A DNA stretch of 64,000 nucleotides from Nepenthes gracilis (lineage: Eukaryota; Streptophyta; Magnoliopsida; Caryophyllales; Nepenthaceae), in assembly GCA_033239525.1 (NCBI GenBank), contig BSYO01000013.1:10626501-10690500 (forward strand), read 5' to 3'. The notes beneath the pieces are model-generated. The model ran no database searches. It was given only the letters and a program-made list of their open reading frames with translations, and was not told the DNA's origin. The translations under genes were made by a program, and so were the position numbers. Of this stretch, positions 1-9,242 are shown one piece after another; the first letter of the stretch is position 1; every line of letters begins with the position of its first letter.

Positions 1-760
1 CATCAAGTTACCCACAGTTGAAAAGTATGGTATGCCTCTCAAGCTTGCTTTTTCATCATCCGAAGATAGACATTATCGGTTGCTCAATCTGAAGTGGCTG
101 GCCAGCGAGGTGCTCACTGGCATAGACTTCTCAATGTTGAAACTCTGGAGCACATTCTCAATATAACTCTCCTAGGAAAGTGATAACTTCCTCTCCTTGC
201 GGCCGCGAGATATCCTAATTCATAGAATCTGTTTCGCCGGCCCCAAGTCCTTCATAGCAAAAGACTACCCAAGCTATTGCTTTAGCTCCTTGATCCGAGA
301 ACTGCTATGCCTGACAATCAACATGTCATCTACATAGAATAAGAGGATAACGAAGTCATCTTCAAATAATCTCTACACAAAGATACAATGATCAAAAGTA
401 ATCTTTCAGTAACCTTGGCCCACAATAACTGACTCAAATTTCTTGTACCACTAATGCGGAGCTTGTCCAGATCACCATGAAAAATGCTATCCGCACATCC
501 AATCGTTCCACCTCCAAATCAAGAACAACGGCTAATCCAAGCACCATTCATATTGTAGACATTTTTACAACCGGGGCAAACATTTTATCAAAATCAACAC
601 CCTTTTGCAATTTAAAACCTTTCACAACAAATCTTGCATTGTATCTAGGTTGTGGGCTATTTTTGTCAGCATTTAGATGGAAGACCTACTTATTCTTTAG
701 GGTTCGCTTTCCCTTTGGCAACTCAATCAATTCAAAAGTATGATTCTCATGCAATGAACT
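1..760 (-). pseudogene. Copia reverse transcriptase remnant
   Basis: The minus strand at about 300-350 reads FVILLFYVDDMLIV, the YVDDM catalytic motif of copia reverse transcriptase. Upstream, at about 560-740, it reads the start of the domain, including a KWVF-like segment and ARFVVKGF. It continues off the left edge. Stops interrupt it. Confidence 0.85.
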
Positions 761-1044
761 TATCTAGTCCTACATGACCTCCATCCATTCTGCACTGTGC
801 TCATCTTCCATAACTTCTTTAAAGCTTTTTGGCTCTCCTCCATCAATGAGTAATATGTACTCACTGGCCGACTGACGAACAGATGGTCGTCAATCTCTTG
901 AGAATCGTCAAACAGGAATAATCTTGGTCGGCTTAGTATGTTATAAGGATTGTCGTCATCCTCATCCTTGTCAGGTGTCGGTATCTCTTTATTGCCTTCC
1001 TCAACCATACCTTAGCTATTGACCTCCCAATGAATAGGTGCTAA

Positions 1045-1960
1045 CTAGACGGTTTCAATACTTGTCTTCTCAATCCGACTATTCTCAGACGCAACCTTCT
1101 TCTCATTGCCGATATCTTCAATGTTTTTTTCCTCAACAAATACTATATCTCTTGATTTGATAAACTTCTTCTCAACTAGGTCATAGAGTCTATATCCCAG
1201 TTTGCCTTTCCTATAACCCAAGAAAACACATTGCATCATCTTTGACTCTAACTTTTTCCTCTCATCTTTTCGGATGTAGATGAAGGCTTTTCACTTAAAC
1301 ACCCGCAGATGGTAATAGGATAGTTCTTTCCCAAACCGCATCTTCTCTGGGACCTCCCTATTTAGTAGGCTGCTTGGCGATCTATTGATAATATAAGCTG
1401 CGGTTCTCAAGGATTTTACCCAAAATGATCTAGAGAGCTTTATTTCTGAAAGTACACATCTAACTCTCTCCATCATCTTCGATTCATTCGTTCGGCCACC
1501 CCATTCAATTGGGATGTCTTTGGTGGTGTCTTCTGATCTCGAATACCATGTGACCGACAGTAACTATTAAATACTCCGATATATTCACCGCCACTATTAT
1601 TTCGAATGCATTTTAATTTTCTTTCCGTCTGTCATTTAACTAGAGTATGAAAATACTTAAAAACTCCAAGGACTTGATCTTTTATCTGAAGCGAGTAAAC
1701 CCACAACGAGACGAAATACTGCACTCTTTTGAATGACTAAGTAGTTCAATCGTCTTGGTAGACGAGTCTCCATGGAATGAAAGTTGTCATTGCTTCCCCG
1801 CCATATAGTGGGAATAGGTCCTCAACTCAGTCTCCTTCACACTTGAGATGAAGCCCTTCCTAGCCAGGTTACTCAACCCCTTTTCACTTATGTGACCCTC
1901 TAGTCAGTTTACATGCCTATTCGCCGAACATATTGTAGAATCCCTTATCATCAAGTTTAC
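1045..1960 (-). pseudogene. Copia integrase remnant
   Basis: The C-terminal half of the integrase core can be read on the minus strand. One open piece (1291-1476) has FWVKSLRTAAYIINRSPSS, the usual copia pattern before the end of the catalytic core. The next (1045-1239) has CVFLGYRKGKLGYRLYD, the post-core 'FLGY...KGYRL' signature. The N-terminal zinc-binding part is too broken to see. Confidence 0.8.
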
Positions 1961-1979
1961 CCACCGAGATTATATTCAT

Positions 1980-2177
1980 CTATATATCTTGGAAGTGCTG
2001 AACATTCCTCAATGATAACCGAGTCCCGTTGTTGATAACAAGGGACACACCACTATAGCCGACGACCCTAGATATCTCTTTATTTTCCATCTTTAACACT
2101 CTAAAATTACCCGGAATGTAAGTTGTAAAGAGTCCCCTCTGAAACGTGACGTAGAAGGATGCACCACTATCCACCAC
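1980..2177 (-). pseudogene. Copia aspartic protease fragment
   Basis: This 65-codon minus-strand stretch begins with VDSGAS, the aspartic protease active site of Ty1/copia polyproteins (usually D-S-G-A-S/T). It continues with the LRNVQH pattern typical of the same domain. It follows gag in the right order, but in another frame and between stops. Confidence 0.8.
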
Positions 2178-2189
2178 CCAGTCAGTCTC

Positions 2190-3080
2190 CTACTCGACCA
2201 CATTTACTACATCGTCCATCTCACTTGTCAACAGGAGGTCACTTTCAGTGATGATTGAAATCGAGGTCTTCTCCACAATTCGTCCCTTCTTGGCTCTACT
2301 CTCCTTGTCTGCATTTTTACGCTTAAACTTGTAATAGTGCCTTTTAATGTGATCTTTCTTTCTGCAATGGTGGCATTTAAGGTTTTGAGACCTCGACCAG
2401 GACTTGTTTTGACCCTTCTCTCCAGATTTTAGAGCATGTCCTTTACTCCTTCCCCTTGACTCAGTAACTAGCACTTCGGAGATCTGAGAGGAAGAGATCC
2501 TTTGCGACCAACGTCTCATCTCCTCATTCTGCTAAGCTCTTTTTGCTATTTTCAAAGTTACCACACCATTGATAGTGGCATTGGAAATGGTAATTCAAAT
2601 CACCTCCCAGAAGTTTGGTAGGATCATTAATAGCCACATGCCCAGCAACTCATCTTCAAAATTTATGCCCATCCTACTTAGTTGGTCCACACATCCTTGA
2701 AACTCGTTCAAGTGGTCGGTAATGGACGTCCCCTCATTGTACTTTACTTGTATCAATTTCATCAAATGAAATAGCTTGTCGTTGCCGGTCTTAAAAGCAT
2801 AGCATCTCTAACTTTTTCCGCAATGTCTTCATGTTCTTCTCCTTTCGAACTTGATTATATACGTTATTATCCACAAACTGTCGAATATAGCCGTAGACCT
2901 GCTCATGCTAGAAGGCGCAATCCGCTTTAGACTTGGCCTCGGGTTTTTGTGCTATGAACACCGGTTGATGCATTGTCTTAACAAACAACAAGTCATTTAT
3001 CTTGCTCTGTCAGATATTACAGTTCGTGTTATTCAGGCAAATCATCTTATTGCCTACCTCTATCGATTCCAACGAAATTG
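2190..3080 (-). pseudogene. Copia gag pseudogene with zinc knuckle
   Basis: The minus strand reads a UBN2-type copia gag in broken pieces: a segment with the family pattern around GTSITDHLNEFQ, then a zinc knuckle CHHCRKKDHIKRHYYK at about 2330-2380, where the fourth Cys-type position is Tyr. Stops and shifts separate the parts. Gag would package element RNA; this copy cannot. Confidence 0.8.
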
Positions 3081-3101
3081 AACAGTTAGAACTAACAACC
3101 T

Positions 3102-3114
3102 GTCTTTGATACCA
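3102..3114 (-). other. Copia primer-binding site
   Basis: The minus strand reads TGGTATCAAAGAC, close to the complement of the initiator methionine tRNA 3' end (TGGTATCAGAGC). It sits two bases inside the LTR end and sets the start of the internal region. Confidence 0.7.
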
Positions 3115-3116
3115 CT

Positions 3117-3862
3117 TGATTGGAAATGAATGCCGAGAAAACAATGGAATCGAGAAGACAAACAATGAAAACAATCATACACAATAGGGAGAAAGAAGAA
3201 CAAGACACACAATATTTACGTAGAAACCCTCTTCTGAATAATGGAGAAAATCACAAGACATTTAATCTACAAAAATCTCACTATATAAAATTTTAATTAC
3301 AAAAAATCCTTAATTACAAAAATACTTGAAAAACATAGTACAAAAGCAAGACTCAGTTCCTTGTATATTCTATTTCTCACACACTTCCTAAATCATAGCT
3401 ATGTACATATATACAATGGGTCTTCTCACTAGGTGGCGCCTACTCTACAAGTTGATCGCATACTTTACAAAGTCTGTCACCTATTCTACAAAGTCGTCTT
3501 CCTACCTTAAACTTTATTGGTAACCTACTCTATAAAGTCGGCTACTAACTTTGAAAAATCAATTACCTGTACTGGACTTTACAGATAACCAGCTTTCAAG
3601 ACAAGCCCCCCTCGGCCTCTCAGTCAAGCCATCCTTGGCCTTGCCCTGTATTGGTCCGCCCTCAGCCTTCGTAGCAGTGTCCTCGGCCAGCCTTTGCATC
3701 AGTAGCCCTCGGCCAACCTTATCATTCCTGCCCGACAACACCACTGCAGCCGACATCACTACTTCGGCCACCACTTCAATTTGACCAACATCACCACTCT
3801 AGCCAATACTTTACTCCAGTCACATCAATATGAATACAACAATACTTCATATTAATATTACA
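3117..3862 (-). repeat. 5' LTR of the copia element
   Basis: On the minus strand this stretch begins TGTAATATTAATATG and ends AATCA, directly before a methionine-tRNA primer-binding site (TGGTATCAAAGAC). The inner boundary is fixed by the primer site. The outer boundary at 3862 is inferred from the TG start only, because the partner LTR lies outside the window. Confidence 0.6.
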
Positions 3863-4014
3863 CCCATGTGTATTCGGTCAATTATGTTGGCCTGTCAATC
3901 GAATATAAACCCACACGAGAGTGATCTATAATTTAATAGAAATCTCATCCGTAAGAGTCATAAATCAGGTAAGTATAGACATATAACGATAAAAATCATA
4001 TTCATCATCACAGA
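3863..4014. other. Unassigned stretch left of the gypsy element
   Basis: No gene is seen. By position this should be the far piece of the long LTR whose other part lies at 15953-17567, split by the gypsy insertion. I could not align it convincingly to the matching part of the related LTR at 19274-21799. Confidence 0.35.
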
Positions 4015-4019
4015 TCAAG

Positions 4020-6905
4020 TGACAACGTATTAAAATATCCTTCCCAAGTGCACTAACATATATAGGTTAATTCAACGGTTAAATAGTTTTGGACTTAATC
4101 AGAGTACACAGTAAAATCCATCATGAAACCACTCTGATCAACCAGAAAACCCAACCGGTATAAGTTTCAACATCCAGACAACTAGAACAACCACACAGGA
4201 ATAAAAACCTACCACAATTAACAACACGTGGCACCAACGTCATATCTCTATATGATGATGATTCAGACAAGATCCCACTAGGTACATTTTTAAACCATAT
4301 AAACCTGCAGAAGCAATTATACTCATCGAATACAGCAGAAGCTAAAATTATTAAAACTACATCATCATTGCCAATATACATGACCCTCAAAATAATAAAT
4401 ATGCTACAAAAGATAAAATTTTATAAACTAATACTTCAAGCTATCCTCCAGCATCTTCAAGTCTTTGACTAACAATCCTCTACTCTACTCGATCAGTTGT
4501 AGACCTGTGCTATTCTGGAGACGAGAAAGCAGTAAGAGTGAGCTAAAAGCTTAGTAAGCGCCATATTTATATATCACGAATAAGTATAATTTCATATTCG
4601 GAACATAATAGTGCATATTTAAAAGACAATGTACATATGAGATTTAATTCATGATTTTAGGAATGAATGCTTTCATGATTCGTTTCATATTTCTCGATTC
4701 ATTTCCTTGTCATTTTCTTAAATATCCATTCATTACTGAAAATTTATTTTGTTTAAGGACTCGGGTCAATAGGCCTTACTGACCAAAGGAGCAATCGGTC
4801 ATTACCTAGATTGTATTCAGTCCACACAATCTAAAGTCGATACCCTCCTATTCTTGACCCAGAAGGGGGCATCTACATATTAACCCTATAGATGGGGCCG
4901 TAATCATATGCCTCAAGCGATATTCATAACAGGCAATGCCTTCCACTATATTATACTAAAGCTTGCCAAGGATTATCACCTGCTACAAAATAAGTGACCA
5001 GAATACGCAGCCAGAGTATTTTTGGAGTCTCAACTGCAATATCAATGGCAAGCCCAAGTATACTGTCCAATTCTCTCGGTCCAAGTTCTTAGTTCTTATT
5101 TCCTTAGGGACATTCTACTTTTAAGCACATAATTTTTTGTTCATAATTCTTCGTTCCCACTCTATTGGGAAGCATTCATAATTTTACCAGTTCTTTATCC
5201 TTTATTTCGGAGAACAGTTCATCAGTTGATTACTTAATTGTATAATATCCCTTCTTGATTCATTTTTCTTTAAACATTTTTAGATTCATATTTCCTTAAT
5301 CCTCGTGAGTTTGGTTCCTCACGTGTTCATAGTTCATATCACGTGAGTTTACATTCTCACATGTTCATAATTCATACCACGTGAGCTTACGTCCTCCCAT
5401 ATTCATAATTCATACATAATATTTCTTAGAGCTTAGGAGGATTTTGAAATCCCTTTTTGATCATACCAAACAAAATTCTTAAAGATTCCGATCGTTAATT
5501 CTTTCGTAAACAATTCATGATATGACCCTTAGAACGTTCAAATCATTGAGTTCATGATACATGTATAATTCAACATATGATCAGAACGATTAAGAGATTC
5601 TTACCATATTTAGCCTATCATGTCTTTGGAGCTTTCGGATGACAATTTCCTTCGTAATTGCATGTATTATATTTTTTGGAGTTGAGATCTTGCATAATTA
5701 TGATTTCTTCAGACAAAGTCCATAAAGGGAAAGGTTAGGATTCTGGAGAATATAAAACCTTACAAAACTATCAATCCAATCACCCGATAGATAAATTAAC
5801 TTATTCATGTTATGGGTAATAGCATCCTAGAGCCAATTTATCCATAAATTTTAATTTAATTGATTAATTCTTCTGGGCCGTGAGTTTAGACTTCCTTATT
5901 CGGAAACGGGTCAAATATATAAATTCAGACATGAAATTCACACAATTACTTGCCTATGTCATGGGTATCGATCATCGAAGGACAATTCATGCTCTAAACC
6001 CAATATAATTGAGCAAACGTGGTCTAGATACGTCATAGGGTTCCGACGAACGGATTTTTACCTAAAATTATAAAATCGGATATCCAATCGATAAATTAAC
6101 TTATACTAGACATGGCTAATAATATTTTAGTCCCAAATTATACAAAAGCCCCAAACATTCATGGGCAAAACGGGCTTAGGCACGGGTGAACAGTTCCTGC
6201 GCGGGAGCTAGGGTTTTCGGATTGTGAAATATTACTCAAAACTTGATATTTAGACATGAAATTGACAAATTATCATATTTAGGTGATGGGCAACATAATA
6301 TATAAATTTATTCAGATATCAGAACGATGATATCCAAGGAGAATAGAATAAAAGTGTATGAAAATGAAAAAGGAGAGTATAGATATACTTGCCTGAACCT
6401 GATCTATAACTTTTTTGACTAGCTCGAAGTCGGAATTGGACCCGAAAGCCTTTATTTTCTCCTTTTCTCCTTCGCGCGGTTCTCTCCTTGCCGCCAGCCT
6501 CCCGCGCTACTGCTGCTAGAACCGTGCCACCTAGCCGGCCACCGTCGTGTACGGCCATCGCCGACCACCCGCACGCCGCTGTCTCTGACGAAGCCCTCCT
6601 CTCTCTCTCTCCTCTTTTCTTCCCTACAAAACCCTTGCCCAATCCCCCTTTTTCCCTACTTTCCTTCTGCTTCTATGTTATTATTATTATTATTATTATT
6701 GTTATTATTATTATGTCATTTTTTTAATCCCAAAATTTAAATCGTTGTTTAGGCAATAGAATAGGAACATCTTGGGTACCGGCCCAACAATTTTAAATAT
6801 TCTCTAAAATTTTAATAATATTTAATTAATTTTTTTAACACACCCAAATTACCAATAAATAAATAAACTCAATTTAAATCAAATAAAAATATTCGAGATA
6901 TTACA
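4020..6905 (-). repeat. 3' LTR of the gypsy element (low-coordinate copy)
   Basis: In transcription sense it starts TGTAATATC (6905) and ends at 4020. It carries an ATT microsatellite (6677-6714), a GC-rich leader (6480-6640), a splice-donor-like CAG/GCAAGTAT (intron base 6392), a conserved hairpin (4806-4833) and an acceptor-like CGTCTCCAG ending at 4515. A 63-base sample (4219-4281 against the other LTR) shows about nine differences, mostly transitions, so the element is old. Confidence 0.85.
6677..6714. repeat. (ATT)n microsatellite in LTR
   Basis: About 12 ATT units with one G interruption, at the same LTR position as the longer array at 15693-15767. Confidence 0.95.
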
Positions 6906-7229
6906 TTCTCCCCCATTTACAAAAATTTCGTCCTTGAAATTTGACGAACCTCAAGATTTACGATTAGGAGAAATCCTTTCAAAGTTCTTCACGATTCTAT
7001 GGTACATCCATAATTATAGACTTATCCTATGGGTCATCACGCAAATGAATTATCCTATCTCTCAACATCCCATGTTTCCTATCCAATCCTATGTTAGAAC
7101 CTTATCATAAAATAAATTTCTAATCTCTAACGGCAGCTTAACTCGATCACATATTTATTTCCTTAATCTTTAAACATAGGAGACTTTATGGCAATCCTCA
7201 AAGCCTCGGCAACCCAATTTAATCCAATA
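6906..7229 (-). other. Internal remnant of gypsy element, polypurine end
   Basis: Holds the polypurine tract and the last codons of the polyprotein (minus NFKDEIFVNGGRM). The rest is unrecognisable. It ends at the SINE-composite target site. Confidence 0.6.
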
Positions 7230-7243
7230 CCTCAAACGAACCA

Positions 7244-7426
7244 GCCAAGCGGAATTGGCTCTGGTGGTTAAACACACGGAAGTGTGCCTCCCCCACCCAG
7301 TTCGATCCCAGCGGAAGCACCAAAGTGTTCTTGTGCCTCCCAAAAAATCCCCAAGGGGTTTAAGGTTATGGGGCCGCGAGTGCGGTGGGGCCAGTCACTA
7401 TAAAAAGCTTACCCTTAACACGGTTT
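7244..7426 (+). repeat. SINE head unit 1
   Basis: Carries a pol III A-box-like TGGCTCTGGTGGTTAA and B-box-like GTTCGATCCC, the two internal promoter elements of tRNA-derived SINEs, then a conserved 3' half ending near ACCCTTAACAC. The B box matches the GTTCGANNC consensus best in this unit. Confidence 0.8.
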
Positions 7427-7607
7427 GCGGGCGGAATTGGCCCGGTGGTTAAACACACGGAAGTGTGCCTCCCCACCTGAGTTTGATCCCCGCGGAAGCA
7501 CCAAAGTGGTCTTGTGCCTCCCAAAATCCCGCAAGGGGTTTCAGGTTATGGGGCCGGGAGTGCGGTGGGGCCAGTCACTATAAAAAGCTTACCCTTAACA
7601 CAGTTTT
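7427..7607 (+). repeat. SINE head unit 2
   Basis: Tandem copy of the preceding unit, beginning GCGGGCGGAATTGGCCCGG. The B box reads GTTTGATCCC. It joins unit 1 without poly(A) or target duplication, so the trimer did not form by three separate insertions. Confidence 0.8.
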
Positions 7608-7794
7608 GCCGAAGCGGAATTGGCCTAGTGGTTAAACACACGGAAGTGTGCCTCCCCCACCCACGTTTGATCCCCCGCAGAAGCACCAAAGTGGTACTGT
7701 GCCTCCCAAAAAATCCCGTAAGGGGTTTCTGGGTTATGGGGCCGCGAGTGCGGTGGGGCCAGTCACTATAAAAAGCTTACCCTTAACACAGTTT
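7608..7794 (+). repeat. SINE head unit 3
   Basis: Third tandem unit, A-box-like TGGCCTAGTGGTTAA and B-box-like GTTTGATCCC. It runs directly into the unrelated 3' tail of the composite retroposon. Confidence 0.8.
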
Positions 7795-8316
7795 TAATTT
7801 TCGGATCTGAAAAAAAGCATATTTTCTATTTGCTGGAATGCTGGAACGAGGTTCTGTGTGGTGTGACTTGGAAGTATTGGATTTCAGCTGGTTTTGAACA
7901 CGGCCGATATGCTGATTGTGCCTCTGGGTGGGTGTGGCTGCTTCTGTTTGCTCCGAAGCAAATGAAGATGCTGATCTGCTTGCTCTCTCATGATGACATG
8001 CTGTCTGGTCAGAGGTTTGTTCCTGTATCGATGAAGATCCAAGATGGGCTGCAGTGTCGTCTTCGTTGTTTTTAGGAGTAGATTACAACGTTTTTGCTAG
8101 TGTGAAAATGATGACAGTTTTCATATTCTGCTTATGCGGTAGTTCTTAATGTTTTTTCCTTTTGATGTATTTATTGCTCGGGGCATGCCCTAGTACTTTA
8201 TGTTTTACCTCTAAGTTCAATACTTGGAGTTAAAATATTTAGTTTGTAATTTTTTCTCCCATTAATCCAAAATTCTTACTTACCAAAAAAAAAAAAAAAA
8301 AACCTCAAACGAACCA

Positions 8317-9237
8317 ATGAACGCCTACTTCACATCATTCTAGGCCTCGAGAATGATCGATCACACGGAATCTTAATCTGATTCTAGACTTTCTAGGCCA
8401 TGGGCCCACAACGCTTTCGCTGCGCTACTCTAATTGACCATTCACTTGTACGCCCGAAACAACTTGCAAATCTCATCCAAACACCCAAATTATTTGCATT
8501 CTAACAACCTCGAAACAAAAGCACAGCGTCCTAATATCAATCATTGGTACCAATGCTCATTTTTCTTAAAAAATGTCGAGATTCTTTCTCACACTCCTAA
8601 AGCAAAATCACCCGCTTTTGCTAATGTGCAATCATTTTTTCCTCATGGCACAATTATTCGAATCCTCCATTAACAAACTTTAAAAATCATTACTTATAAG
8701 TCCTCAAAACATGGACCTCGATCGCCAATTCTAGGGCATGGGTGAAGTAATCCTGATCTTGGACCCCTCCCCCACTTAATCCAAAGGCATTCACTCACAA
8801 ACAATGTAGAAAATCCAGAATCTTAAATCCTCCTCAACGTATCACATTCTGTTATAATTCATTGGTTCATCAGGGACCAATCCTAACATCATGATTGAAA
8901 CTTTCCCTCCAGTTCCTAAAACTATCTTCATGTATCTCATCCTAACAGATACTGAACGCTTTCCAGTCGAGAGCCCCACGGATGTTGCAAAACCTCGAGG
9001 AATACTTAATAGACATTCCTTCCAGGTCCATCTAGACCCAAGAGAAACCGACATCTCCACGACATTAATCAGTCCTTCTCAGATAAGCTATTCCTCAAAA
9101 TTCTTCAGAATCACACCCAAGCCATTGAAGAAATTACATGTTCAATGCCACACTTTTCTTAACCAAAATGACATTTTCTACTCAAATGAGCTCATGGCTA
9201 TCGGCCCTCCTAATTCATGACACCATCCTCAAACAGA
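8317..9237 (-). other. Internal remnant of gypsy element, middle
   Basis: Lies between the SINE composite and the solo LTR. I see no RT, RNase H or integrase motif on either strand. A minus-strand open stretch (8842-9060) ends PDEPMNYNRM but is not recognisable. Confidence 0.5.
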
Positions 9238-9242
9238 GTTCA

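Larger units (their letters stand above)
1..3862 (-). mobile_element. Decayed Ty1/copia retrotransposon, cut by window edge
   Basis: Reading the minus strand from 3862 downward gives LTR, primer-binding site, gag, protease, integrase and reverse transcriptase, the Ty1/copia order. Each part has several stops or frameshifts. The 5' LTR is 3117-3862; the 3' LTR is outside the window. It lies next to the left remnant of another LTR (3863-4014), so it may be nested there. No coding capacity remains; I am confident of the class but not of the lineage. Confidence 0.9.
7244..8302 (+). mobile_element. Retroposon: three tandem SINE heads plus a 0.5-kb tail and poly(A)
   Basis: A perfect 14-base target duplication (CCTCAAACGAACCA at 7230-7243 and 8303-8316) brackets an insertion ending in a run of A (about 8285-8302). 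The first 550 bases are three tandem copies of a ~183-bp tRNA-derived SINE head. The remaining 500 bases (7797-8284) are unlike the heads and not found elsewhere in the window. TSD length and A-tail fit LINE-type retroposition of one composite RNA. The tail may be a LINE 3' end or a captured host transcript. Confidence 0.85.

Noticed and set aside
3551..3784. Overlapping plus and minus frames of about 75 codons
   Set aside because: They lie in the copia LTR, in GC-richer DNA open on both strands, with no family match.
7249..7330. Functional tRNA gene, because of A- and B-box-like motifs
   Set aside because: The segment does not fold as a cloverleaf and is repeated three times inside a TSD-flanked retroposon, so it is a SINE head.
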